Origin: Bacteroidota bacterium
GTDB taxonomy: Bacteria > Bacteroidota > Bacteroidia > Chitinophagales > Chitinophagaceae
Assembly: GCA_023392575.1 (NCBI GenBank)
Contig: JAEVYV010000123.1
Span: 1-9,010, forward strand
Reading direction: 5' to 3'
Length of the DNA stretch: 9,010 bases
Part shown: positions 1 to 7,518 of the stretch, piece by piece
Numbering within the stretch: position 1 is the first letter of the stretch
Layout: every line of letters starts with the position of its first letter
Made by a program: the position numbers and the translations under genes
Notes under the pieces: generated by a model
Seen by the model: only the letters and a program-made list of their open reading frames with translations
What the model was told of the DNA's origin: nothing
Databases searched by the model: none

Positions 1-196
1 AAGCCCGGGAGGTATTGATTGCAATGTTCCTACACAGTGGATCGAACCAACCAAAAGTTTTTACTGCAGGACTTCGCTCCCCTAAATGCCGGGCATCAGG
101 AACGGTTCCGTGAACCTGAAGGAATGCTGCCCTGCTCCTCTCCCAAGCCGGATGCCCCCAATCCAATTCATTCCTTTGTATCTTCATCCACTTATT

Positions 197-760
197 ATGA
201 AGAAAATTGCCGTTGCCATTACCGGTGCCAGTGGATCCATGTATGCAAAATTGTTGCTGCAAAAGCTTGTCCAACTAAAAGAACAGTTGGCGGAACTCTC
301 CATTGTCATGACCGACAATGCCCGCCTGGTGTGGCAGACCGAACTGGATGACGACACGTACAACAGCTTTGAGGCACGGTATTTTTCTACCAAAGATTTC
401 AAAGCGCCATTTGCTTCCGGCTCCGCCAAATACGATGCCCTCATCATCATTCCCTGTTCTATGGGAACGTTGGGAAGAATTGCCTCGGGCATTTCCAACG
501 ACCTCATTTCAAGAGCCGCCGACGTGATGCTCAAAGAACGAAAAACGCTGATCTGCGTCATTCGCGATACTCCGTACAACCTGGTGCACATCCGCAATAT
601 GGAAACGGTAACACTGGCCGGCGGCATCATCTGCCCCGCCTCTCCTTCGTTTTACAGCAAGCCCCAAAACATGGAGCAAGCCGTACAAACCGTGGTTGAC
701 CGCGTTATTGATTTGGCGGGGCTAACCAACGCTTCCTATCGTTGGGGAACAAACGAATGA
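197..760 (+). CDS. ubiX: UbiX-family flavin prenyltransferase
   Basis: This cytosolic enzyme prenylates FMN with dimethylallyl (pyro)phosphate to make prenyl-FMN, the cofactor of UbiD-family decarboxylases; no ubiD is visible here. The 187-residue product is the usual family length. A Rossmann-like N-terminus carries ITGASGS (residues 8-14). It is followed by IIPCSMGTLGRIASG (from about 84), RAADVMLKER (106-115), RDTPYNLVHI (123-132) and the C-terminal PASPSFYSKPQ block (about 147-157). These match the family's FMN- and prenyl-phosphate-binding segments, including the conserved Arg106, Lys113 and Tyr153. The ATG at 197 is chosen because the family begins directly with the strand leading to GASG; the in-frame ATG at 86 would add 37 residues rich in Pro and Cys with no family similarity. 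By alignment from memory, the acidic residue of the conserved R-E-T-P motif is Asp124 here. The gene is convergent with the lipoprotein gene, with a 43-base gap. Confidence 0.93.
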   Translation: MKKIAVAITGASGSMYAKLLLQKLVQLKEQLAELSIVMTDNARLVWQTELDDDTYNSFEARYFSTKDFKAPFASGSAKYDALIIIPCSMGTLGRIASGISNDLISRAADVMLKERKTLICVIRDTPYNLVHIRNMETVTLAGGIICPASPSFYSKPQNMEQAVQTVVDRVIDLAGLTNASYRWGTNE

Positions 761-803
761 TCCTCACATAAACGCTAAAACACCTGGGGCAATTTGGGGT
801 AGT

Positions 804-1211
804 CTAATTTGTCAGCTTTCCGCCGGCATTCACCCAGTCCACAATTTTCTGCCGGTCGGCAGTGGACAAGGGGTCTCTTGGTGGTTGGGGCATTTGATCG
901 GCTGTACCCGCCAGGTCCACGGCGCGGACCTTAATGCGGGCCGCTTGCGCCACAATGGTGCAATTGTCTGAAAAATTCAGTCCGTTCTGCGGATAGGCGC
1001 CGGCATGGCAGCCACTGACCGCGCAATTTGCCTGAAGCACCGAACGCACGGCCGCAAACAAGGCGCCCGGTGTTCCCGAACAATTTCCGCTCGGAGGCGG
1101 ATTATTGCCTCCTCCGCTGCCGCCGCTGTCCGGACCATCATTGCTTTTGCTGCAGGAATATCCAATCAATAGAAGTGAACCCAGGGTGAGCAGTGCATAT
1201 ACTTTTCTCAT
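804..1211 (-). CDS. Lipoprotein with c-type cytochrome-like domain
   Basis: A 135-residue predicted exported lipoprotein. The signal peptide spans residues 1-19 with hydrophobic core LLTLGSLLLIG, followed by Cys20 as the likely lipidated residue (GYSC, a loose lipobox of the kind tolerated in Bacteroidota). A Ser/Gly/Asn/Pro-rich linker covers about 21-43. The compact domain has a haem-attachment-like CAVSGCH (Cys63, Cys68, His69), which is CX4CH rather than the usual CXXCH. Near the end is a candidate distal ligand, Met107 in DQMPQPP, followed by a helix ending in VDWVNAGGKL. This order (Cys-Cys-His, then Met-Pro, then a W-x-x-A-G helix) is typical of class I cytochrome c domains in Bacteroidota and planctomycete lipoproteins. 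Cys44 and Cys84 might form a disulfide. Likely role is periplasmic or outer-membrane electron transfer; the partner is unknown. Whether haem is actually bound is inference. The aconitase terminator lies just upstream, so it is probably transcribed on its own. Confidence 0.8.
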   Translation of the reverse strand: MRKVYALLTLGSLLLIGYSCSKSNDGPDSGGSGGGNNPPPSGNCSGTPGALFAAVRSVLQANCAVSGCHAGAYPQNGLNFSDNCTIVAQAARIKVRAVDLAGTADQMPQPPRDPLSTADRQKIVDWVNAGGKLTN

Positions 1212-1266
1212 ATGGCTTTTTCTTTTGAATACGGAAAAACAAAAAGCCGGTTGCTTGAATACGCAT

Positions 1267-1295
1267 AAAAAAAGCGGAACTCAGTTCCGCTTTTT
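1267..1295 (-). terminator. Intrinsic terminator of aconitase gene
   Basis: A perfect 7-bp stem, GCGGAAC (1274-1280) with GTTCCGC (1284-1290), and a 3-base loop. On the minus strand it is followed by seven consecutive T residues (complement of 1267-1273) and preceded by A residues (complement of 1291-1295) that can extend the stem. It begins about 35 bases after the aconitase stop codon and sits upstream of the lipoprotein gene, so it should insulate the two. The symmetric A/T flanks would also allow function on the plus strand, but no plus-strand gene ends here. Confidence 0.85.
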
Positions 1296-1329
1296 AAAAT
1301 GGGAAGCTGCCTGCTTCCTCTGAAGCTTG

Positions 1330-3597
1330 TTATGCTTTACCAAACTGCTTGCGAATCAGGTTCAACGCACTGCCGGCCTTAAACCATTCGATCTGCTGTT
1401 CGTTATAGGTATGATTTAATTTGATCTTGTCGGTTTTGCCATCGGCATGTGTCAATACAGCCGTCAACTGCTTGCCCGGTGCAAAATCAGTCAGTCCGGT
1501 AATGTCAATGACATCGTCTTCCTGAATTTTGTCATAATCGTCCTTATTGGCAAAGGTCAGCGCCAGCATACCTTGTTTTTTCAGGTTGGTTTCGTGAATG
1601 CGGGCAAAGCTTTTGACAATAATGGCCCGAACGCCCAAATGCCGGGGTTCCATTGCTGCGTGTTCTCTGGACGAACCTTCGCCGTAGTTTTCGTCACCGA
1701 CCACTACAGAACCCATACCAGCAGCCTTGTAAGCTCTTTGCGTGGCCGGAACCGGTCCGTATTCGCCGGTCAACTGATTTTTTACGCTGTCCGTTTGGTT
1801 GTTGAAATAGTTCACCGCACCAATCAACATGTTGTTGGAGATGTTGTCCAGGTGCCCGCGGTATTTCAACCATGGTCCGGCCATTGAAATATGGTCGGTG
1901 GTGCATTTTCCTTTTGCTTTGATCAGCAGTTTTAACCCGGTGAGGTCCTTGCCATCCCACAAGGGGAAGGGGCTCAATAACTGCAGGCGCTGCGAATCGG
2001 GGCTGACCACCACTTTCACACCACTGCCGTTTTCAGCAGGGGCCTGATAACCCGGATCATCTACAGAAAACCCCCGCGGAGGCAGTTCGTAGCCCGTGGG
2101 TTCATCCAGCATCACTTCTTCGCCGTTTTCGTTCACCAGCTTGTCTTTCAAAGGGTTGAAGGAAAGACGTCCGGCAATGGCGTAAGCCGTCACGATTTCG
2201 GGGCTGGCCACAAAGGCATGGGTGGAGGCCAGGCCGTCGTTGCGCTTGGCAAAGTTTCTGTTGAAAGAAGTCACGATGGTATTCTTTCTGGTCGGATCGT
2301 CAATATGACGGGCCCACTGACCGATACAGGGACCGCAGGCATTGGCCAATACCACCCCGCCGATCTCGTCAAACGTTCCCAGGTAGCCGTCTTTTTCAAT
2401 GGTGAACCGAACGAGTTCGGAACCAGGTGTAACCGTAAATTCACTCCTGGTTTTGAGGTTCTTGGATTTGGCCTGCGCGGCAATGGAAGCAGAGCGGCTG
2501 ATGTCTTCGTAAGAAGAGTTGGTGCAGGAACCAATCAGGGCCACTTCCACTTCATCGGGCCAGCCATTGGCGGCAACGGCCTCCGCCATTTTCGAAATGG
2601 GGGTGGCCAGGTCTGGGGTGAACGGACCGTTTACATGCGGTTCCAGTTCGCTCAGGTTTATTTCAATTAACTGGTCGTAATATTTTTCGGGGTTGGCATA
2701 CACTTCGGCATCCGGACGCAGATATTCTCTCACATGGTCTGCCAGGTCGGCCACAGAAGCCCGGTCGGTAGCTTTTAAATAGCCGGCCATTTTTTCATCA
2801 TAGGCAAACAAAGAACAGGTGGCCCCGATCTCCGCCCCCATGTTACAAATGGTGGCCTTACCGGTACAGCTCAGGCTGTCGGCGCCTTCGCCAAAATATT
2901 CCACAATAGCACCGGTGCCGCCTTTTACGGTAAGGATGCCCGCAACTTTTAAGATCACATCTTTCGGAGAAGTCCAGCCGTTCAGTTTACCGGTTAGTTT
3001 CACCCCGATCAGTTTCGGCATTTTCAGCTCCCAGGGCAGGCCGGCCATTACGTCCACGGCATCGGCCCCACCCACACCAATGGCAATCATACCCAAACCG
3101 CCGGCATTGGGTGTATGCGAATCGGTACCGATCATCATCCCACCGGGGAAGGCATAGTTTTCCAGCACCACCTGGTGAATGATACCGGCGCCGGGTTTCC
3201 AGAAACCAATGCCATATTTGTTGGAAATAGAAGAAAGGAAATCATACACTTCCCGGTTGGTGTCAATCGCCGTGTTCAGGTCCTGCTCGGCGCCCTGCTT
3301 GGCTTGTATGAGGTGGTCGCAGTGAACCGTAGAGGGAACCGCTACTCTTTCGCGGCCGCAGGTATCAAACTGCAGCAGCGCCATTTGGGCGGTAGCATCC
3401 TGCATGGCCACACGGTCAGGCGCAAAATCAACATAATCCTTGCCCCGCTCATAGGCTTTGGTAGCCGGTTTAAAACTGTGGGCATAAAGGATTTTTTCGG
3501 CTAAGGTCATAGGGCGGCCCAACAGGTTTCGGGCAGCTTGAACTTTGGGGGGTAATTCGCTGTAGACTTTCTTTATCAGATCCAGATCAAAAAGCAT
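1330..3597 (-). CDS. Aconitate hydratase, mitochondrial type
   Basis: Cytosolic [4Fe-4S] enzyme of the TCA cycle that interconverts citrate and isocitrate through cis-aconitate. The 755-residue product matches the single-chain mitochondrial-type aconitase usual in Bacteroidota. The three cluster cysteines are Cys358 in IGSCTNSSYED and Cys421/Cys424 in ANACGPCIGQW; their 63 and 3 residue spacing equals that of mitochondrial aconitase. Other family blocks are GTDSHTPNAGG (about 157-167), KGKCTTDHISMAGPW (about 562-576) and the swivelling C-terminal domain with YGEGSSREHAA (638-648), which holds the catalytic serine. The ATG at 3597 is chosen because family members start at the M-x-F-D-L-D-x-I-K-K-V-Y segment; the ATG at 3636 would add a 13-residue hydrophobic stretch (MAWLYCIFLKNPY) not expected in a cytosolic enzyme. 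It is divergent from the PspC-like gene across about 130 bases and ends at a strong terminator. All key residues are present. Confidence 0.97.
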   Translation of the reverse strand: MLFDLDLIKKVYSELPPKVQAARNLLGRPMTLAEKILYAHSFKPATKAYERGKDYVDFAPDRVAMQDATAQMALLQFDTCGRERVAVPSTVHCDHLIQAKQGAEQDLNTAIDTNREVYDFLSSISNKYGIGFWKPGAGIIHQVVLENYAFPGGMMIGTDSHTPNAGGLGMIAIGVGGADAVDVMAGLPWELKMPKLIGVKLTGKLNGWTSPKDVILKVAGILTVKGGTGAIVEYFGEGADSLSCTGKATICNMGAEIGATCSLFAYDEKMAGYLKATDRASVADLADHVREYLRPDAEVYANPEKYYDQLIEINLSELEPHVNGPFTPDLATPISKMAEAVAANGWPDEVEVALIGSCTNSSYEDISRSASIAAQAKSKNLKTRSEFTVTPGSELVRFTIEKDGYLGTFDEIGGVVLANACGPCIGQWARHIDDPTRKNTIVTSFNRNFAKRNDGLASTHAFVASPEIVTAYAIAGRLSFNPLKDKLVNENGEEVMLDEPTGYELPPRGFSVDDPGYQAPAENGSGVKVVVSPDSQRLQLLSPFPLWDGKDLTGLKLLIKAKGKCTTDHISMAGPWLKYRGHLDNISNNMLIGAVNYFNNQTDSVKNQLTGEYGPVPATQRAYKAAGMGSVVVGDENYGEGSSREHAAMEPRHLGVRAIIVKSFARIHETNLKKQGMLALTFANKDDYDKIQEDDVIDITGLTDFAPGKQLTAVLTHADGKTDKIKLNHTYNEQQIEWFKAGSALNLIRKQFGKA

Positions 3598-3727
3598 ATA
3601 CGGGTTTTTTAGGAAAATACAGTACAGCCATGCCATACTGTTTAAAGTGCTGCGAAGTTACTTAAAAACGTCTTAAGAATAACCCCGGCCGTTATCCGGT
3701 TTCAGACAAAAAAATTAAATTAGCAAA

Positions 3728-3949
3728 ATGAAGCGGTTCAAAGACTTTATTGAATGGCAGGCCTTTGGTGTTTGTACCGCCATTGGCAACCGGTTGGGCA
3801 TCGCTACCAGCCGCATCCGCATGTGGTTTATGTATATTTCGCTGCTGACGCTGGGCTCACCCATCATCGTTTATGCCATACTGGCTTTTTGGATGAATAT
3901 AAAGCGGTACATGCTGGCGGCCCGAAGAAACCCCTTACGGTATTTGTAA
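3728..3949 (+). CDS. PspC-domain small membrane protein
   Basis: A 73-residue protein covering essentially one PspC domain. The N-terminal half has FGVCTAIGNRLGIATSRIR (about 13-31), equivalent to the family's G-V-C-G-G-L-A-E-Y-F-G-I pattern followed by a helix. A single hydrophobic segment follows, about residues 33-56 (MWFMYISLLTLGSPIIVYAI and on), then a basic C-terminal tail (KRYMLAARRNPLRYL), suggesting one inner-membrane span with a positive-inside tail. Bacteroidota often carry such stand-alone mini-PspC proteins. PspC in Proteobacteria senses envelope stress, but that function is not shown for the short form. The gene starts in the aconitase divergent intergenic region; no convincing -7/-33 promoter pair was found for it. 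It is convergent with the large T9SS gene, with the shared hairpin at 3987-4015 between the two 3' ends. Confidence 0.85.
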   Translation: MKRFKDFIEWQAFGVCTAIGNRLGIATSRIRMWFMYISLLTLGSPIIVYAILAFWMNIKRYMLAARRNPLRYL

Positions 3950-3979
3950 GCAATTTCGACTGCTTGTTCTGCAGCAGCA

Positions 3980-4015
3980 AAAGCAAAATGTCCCTTGTTT
4001 TTTGCAAGGGACATT
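3980..4015 (-). terminator. Hairpin terminator between convergent genes
   Basis: A perfect 11-bp inverted repeat, AATGTCCCTTG (3987-3997) and CAAGGGACATT (4005-4015), around a 7-base loop. On the minus strand the stem is followed by TTGCTTTTGCTG, a broken T-rich tract, consistent with termination of the large secreted-protein gene, whose stop lies about 27 bases before. On the plus strand no T-run follows, so it could end the PspC-like transcript only weakly. Confidence 0.7.
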
Positions 4016-4041
4016 CAGTTGAACTATATCTATTCCGACAT

Positions 4042-7000
4042 TTATTTCTTGATGATCTGCTGATGGTAATCTTTATTTCCTGTTTGTATGCGCAGGTAAT
4101 AGATTCCCCGGCTCCAGCGGGCACTGCTTATTTTCTGCCCACGGCCAATGGCCTGCCTGCTTATTAATGCTCCTTTTTCATCGTACACGAAAAGCCGTCC
4201 CTGGCTTACACCTTTGGGCAGATCAACCGCAAAGTGATCCTGCACGGGATTGGGATACACTCTGATCCCCTCTTCCTTTGCTTCAACCACCTGAACCAGG
4301 GAATAGGTAAACTTTCCGTCCCGGTCTGTTTGTTTTAGGCGATAATAAACGGTACGGCCAGCCGCCTCCAAATCCGAATAACTATACCTTGTAACGGCAT
4401 TGCTATTGCCCTGCCCGGCAATGATCTTTATGTCCTTAAAACTGATGCCGTCGTAGCTGCGTTCCACCGTGAAATACTCATTGTCCACCTCTTGCGCTGT
4501 TGCCCAGTGCAACTCCACGCTGCCATTTATTTCCTTTGCAGTAAAATACAGCAGCCTTACAGGCAAAGAGGAAGAAAGCGTGACCGAACCCGATGCAACG
4601 GTGGTTGTTTGGTACACCGGCGCTGCCGCCCCGTTATACTCAAACACACCGAAATAATAGGTTTTGTTGACCGCAAGTCCGGTAACGGTAACCGTGCTGC
4701 CGGAACCAGAGTACACCACATACTCGCCGGCCGCTATTTGAGCGCCGCTTTGAAAGAGGGAGTTTGCCGGATATACGCTCAAATCAGCCGGAGCCGCGGT
4801 TAAGGCACTGCCCTCTTTCATCACCACCAGGCGTCCGCTGCCGTTCCCTTTGGTCCAACTTAGTGTTAGCTGGTTGGTACCGGCAATGGCATTGACCGTT
4901 GTAGCGGGCAGCGAAGGAGCAAAGGTTGTTCCTGTAGCAGCGGTTAACACCGAAGAAGTGAGGTAGCGGATAAGGCTACCCGTACCATTGTATTCGTACA
5001 CGGCAAAATGATAGGTGGTTGACGGAAGCAAATTGGTCAGATCCACACTGCTGCCGGCGCCGTTGTACACAATATACTGTCCTTCGCCCAAATCCGTACC
5101 CATCCCAAAGGCTGCATTGCCCGTATAACTGACAGCATTGGCGGGCACAAAGGAAACAGCGCTTCCCTGCTTCATGACCACTATTCTTTTTTCGCCGTTG
5201 CCGTTAGCCCAGTTGAAGGTAAACTTATTGCCCTCTACACTGCTTGCCGTGGGATTGGTAGCCGCTACAGTGGGAACGGTGGCACCCGGCACATCCGGGG
5301 TGGTGAAGGCGTAAGTACCGGGAGCCGTGCGCAGGTAAGCCGGCTGGCTGGAACCGTTGAATTCAAAAGCACTGAGATAGTACGTTGTATTGGGCTGAAG
5401 ATTGGTTACCGTAAAGGGCCAGGTGCCACTGCCGATCGCTACCACATAATTACCATCGCTGATCAGGGAAGACGCGGCGCCAAAAGAGGTGCTGGCATTG
5501 TACTTAACAAGATCCTGGGGAGCTATGCCTACAGGAGCCCCTTGTTTCATTATAAAAATCGAAGAAGCCCCATCGCCCCTGGCATAATTTACCGTAGCCT
5601 GGGTTGCCTGCAAACCACTAATGCTGGTAATGGTTGTTTGCAAAACAGGCCAAAACACGGTAGAAGCACTTGTGGCCAACCACGAACTGGAAAGATAATC
5701 TGGTTTTCCGTCGGGGCCCACGTTATATTCATAGATGGCAAAATGGTAGGTGCTGGCCACTTCCATATTCGTAAGGTCCACATTGTTCGCTATTCCATCG
5801 TACACCACATACTCTCCCGCCCCCAATTCTTGGCCCTGCCCAAAGGCGGCCTTGGCCGTATAGCTCAGTCCATCCACGGGCCGGGCTGTTACTGCACCGC
5901 CTTTTTTGGCAACCACAATCCGCCGGGCTCCGCTTCCATTTGTCCAGATCAGACGGAACGAAGTGCCTTCGGTAAACGCAGTCCAGGGACTGGTGGAGGC
6001 GGCTGTTGGTTCCAGGGGCACAGTGAAACTGATGGTGGCTCCGGCTGCCGAATACACCGGCGACTGGCTGCCGTTGAATTCATAGATAGAAACATGATAG
6101 GTGGTGCCAGGCTGAAGTTTGTTGACTGTAAACTGGCTGCCATTCATTCCCCAGTACATGGAGTAGTTGCCGGGACTGAGCACAGTTCCTTCACCAAAAT
6201 TGGAATTACCCGGATATTTTGTAAGGTCTGCCGGCACCGCATCCACTGCACTTCCTGCCTTCATAATTACCATGCGGTAGGTGCCGTTGCCCGGAGTAAA
6301 TTTAATGGTGGCGCTGCTGCCGGTAATGCCTGTAGCACTGAGACCGGAGCTAATGACGGTGGGGGTTGTGGCGGCACTTCCGCTTTTAACGGCATAGCTG
6401 CTGGTGAGGTAATAAGTATTGCCGGCATTGTCTACATCATACTCATAAACACGGAAATGATAAACCGTATTGGCTTCCAGGTTGGTTACGTTTATGCCCG
6501 TACCGTTGGTGGCGGCCACAACAAATTCGCCGGGTGCTATTTCCATACCGCTGCCAAAAACGGCGTTGGCGGAATAGCTCACTCCATTTACCGGCACAGC
6601 TGTAACCGGAGCTTCTTTTTTGGCAATGAATAAACGACGGCTTCCGTTCCCTACCGTCACGTTAATGGTAAAGCTGTTTCCTTCCACATAATTAAAACCC
6701 GGAGCCGTAGGCGCCACTGTTGGCCCCTGGAAAGTAGTGGCCGAAAACACCGCTGCCGGTTTTGCATGCACGGGAGAGATATTGCCGTTGTATTCGTAAA
6801 CGGCAAAATGATAGGTGGTGTTGGGCTCAAGGTTTTTTACCAGGGCAGATGTGCCGCTGCCTTTGTACACCACAAAATTGTCTGTGCCGATTTTGGTACC
6901 GCTGCCAAACACACCGTCTCCGTTGTAATAATTGATCAAATCTGTTGGATCGGCCGAAACGGCTGCGGTCTTTCGGGCTATTACAAGGCGGCCGTTACCG

Positions 7001-7518
7001 TCGCCCTTAGTCCATCCAAGCGTCAGGCTGTTGCCGGTGGCCGCCGCAAGAAAAATATTACTGGTTTGCACGGCGGGAACGGTCACCGTACTTTGGCTGC
7101 CGCTTAAAGGCAGATTCAGGTATTGCGTGCCGCTGCCGGTACCGTTGTATTCAAAAACAGCCACATAATAAATGGTTCCCGGTTTAAGGTTGGCAACAGT
7201 ATAACTGCTCCAGGAAAACCGTCCCACAACAAATTCGCCAAGCGCTGTTTCACCAGAGAGGCCAAAGCCGGTACCGGTTGTTCCAAAATTGGAGTTGGCA
7301 TTGTATTCAACGCCATTTACGGGAGTACTGACTACCGGCGCACCCTCCCTCATAACAACAATCCGGTTGGCCCCATTTCCGGCAGTAAAATTTACCGTGA
7401 AACGGGCGCCGTCCAGGTCTTTAAAACCAAGGTTGCTGGCCGGTACGGTTGGCGCTGCGGCCGAAGCAATCATATCAATCAATAGAGCAATAAAAAAGAG
7501 CGTAGAATTCTTCTTCAT
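4042..7518 (-). CDS. Secreted multi-Fn3-like repeat protein, T9SS sorted
   Basis: A 1158-residue exported protein of unknown ligand. Residues 1 to about 21 form a signal peptide (MKKNSTLFFIALLIDMIASA), with an unusual Asp in its hydrophobic core. Residues 22-982 hold eight fibronectin-III-like units of about 115-125 residues, each with a G-N-G-x-x-R-x-V-V core, a P-V-N-G or P-A-D-L segment, an F-G/G-E-Y-V-V-Y segment and a T-T-Y-H-F-A-V-Y-E-Y-N-G strand. The units alternate between two subtypes. Residues about 986-1078 are the linker domain that often precedes sorting domains (PVRLLYFTAKE, ELHWATAQEVDN, VERSYDG, YYRLKQTDRDG). Residues about 1085-1158 are a T9SS type A sorting domain: VYPNPVQDHF, a central LFVYDEKGALI, and terminal GIYYLRIQTG with a basic KK end. 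By family knowledge, such proteins cross the outer membrane through T9SS and are released or surface-attached. The ATG at 7518 gives a clean signal peptide; the longer frame would need a TTG at 7554. An adhesin or matrix role is plausible but unproven; no catalytic domain was recognised. Confidence 0.9.
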   Translation of the reverse strand: MKKNSTLFFIALLIDMIASAAAPTVPASNLGFKDLDGARFTVNFTAGNGANRIVVMREGAPVVSTPVNGVEYNANSNFGTTGTGFGLSGETALGEFVVGRFSWSSYTVANLKPGTIYYVAVFEYNGTGSGTQYLNLPLSGSQSTVTVPAVQTSNIFLAAATGNSLTLGWTKGDGNGRLVIARKTAAVSADPTDLINYYNGDGVFGSGTKIGTDNFVVYKGSGTSALVKNLEPNTTYHFAVYEYNGNISPVHAKPAAVFSATTFQGPTVAPTAPGFNYVEGNSFTINVTVGNGSRRLFIAKKEAPVTAVPVNGVSYSANAVFGSGMEIAPGEFVVAATNGTGINVTNLEANTVYHFRVYEYDVDNAGNTYYLTSSYAVKSGSAATTPTVISSGLSATGITGSSATIKFTPGNGTYRMVIMKAGSAVDAVPADLTKYPGNSNFGEGTVLSPGNYSMYWGMNGSQFTVNKLQPGTTYHVSIYEFNGSQSPVYSAAGATISFTVPLEPTAASTSPWTAFTEGTSFRLIWTNGSGARRIVVAKKGGAVTARPVDGLSYTAKAAFGQGQELGAGEYVVYDGIANNVDLTNMEVASTYHFAIYEYNVGPDGKPDYLSSSWLATSASTVFWPVLQTTITSISGLQATQATVNYARGDGASSIFIMKQGAPVGIAPQDLVKYNASTSFGAASSLISDGNYVVAIGSGTWPFTVTNLQPNTTYYLSAFEFNGSSQPAYLRTAPGTYAFTTPDVPGATVPTVAATNPTASSVEGNKFTFNWANGNGEKRIVVMKQGSAVSFVPANAVSYTGNAAFGMGTDLGEGQYIVYNGAGSSVDLTNLLPSTTYHFAVYEYNGTGSLIRYLTSSVLTAATGTTFAPSLPATTVNAIAGTNQLTLSWTKGNGSGRLVVMKEGSALTAAPADLSVYPANSLFQSGAQIAAGEYVVYSGSGSTVTVTGLAVNKTYYFGVFEYNGAAAPVYQTTTVASGSVTLSSSLPVRLLYFTAKEINGSVELHWATAQEVDNEYFTVERSYDGISFKDIKIIAGQGNSNAVTRYSYSDLEAAGRTVYYRLKQTDRDGKFTYSLVQVVEAKEEGIRVYPNPVQDHFAVDLPKGVSQGRLFVYDEKGALISRQAIGRGQKISSARWSRGIYYLRIQTGNKDYHQQIIKK
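4573..7455 (-). repeat. Eight-unit Fn3-like array, alternating A/B subtypes
   Basis: Eight in-frame protein repeats, in reading order: A1 7081-7455, B1 6730-7080, A2 6364-6729, B2 6016-6363, A3 5653-6015, B3 5296-5652, A4 4921-5295, B4 4573-4920; boundaries are approximate. A units carry an (E/D)G-x-x-F lead-in, P-V-(N/D)-G-x-x-Y (PANAVSY in A4), and end near Y-L-(T/S)-S-S. B units lack the EG lead-in, carry P-x-D-L-x-x-Y and end in Q/S-P-(V/A)-(Y/H). The A-to-A and B-to-B spacing is about 238-245 residues, so the array reads as four copies of a two-domain block. A short DNA block encoding T-T-Y-H-F-A-V-Y-E-Y-N is nearly identical at 4985-5019 and 6785-6819. Confidence 0.88.

Noticed and set aside
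2..85. Open frame from the left edge ending in TAA at 83-85, possibly the tail of an upstream plus-strand gene
   Set aside because: Only 27 codons are visible and the peptide was not recognised; another frame (from base 3) is also open for a similar length, so a real 3' end cannot be told apart from chance.
86..196. N-terminal extension of ubiX from an ATG at 86
   Set aside because: The extra 37 residues are Pro/Cys-rich with no UbiX similarity, and the family begins right at the M-K-K-I-A-V-A-I-T-G-A-S-G segment.
3653..3660. TAACTTCG on the minus strand as a possible -7 box for aconitase
   Set aside because: It has one mismatch to TAnnTTTG and no TTTG element at the right distance upstream; too weak to call.
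5542..6633. 363-codon plus-strand open frame antisense to the T9SS gene
   Set aside because: It lies wholly opposite a clearly coding repeat array. Its product is Gly/His/Arg-rich and mirrors the repeats, as expected for a shadow frame in GC-rich repetitive DNA.
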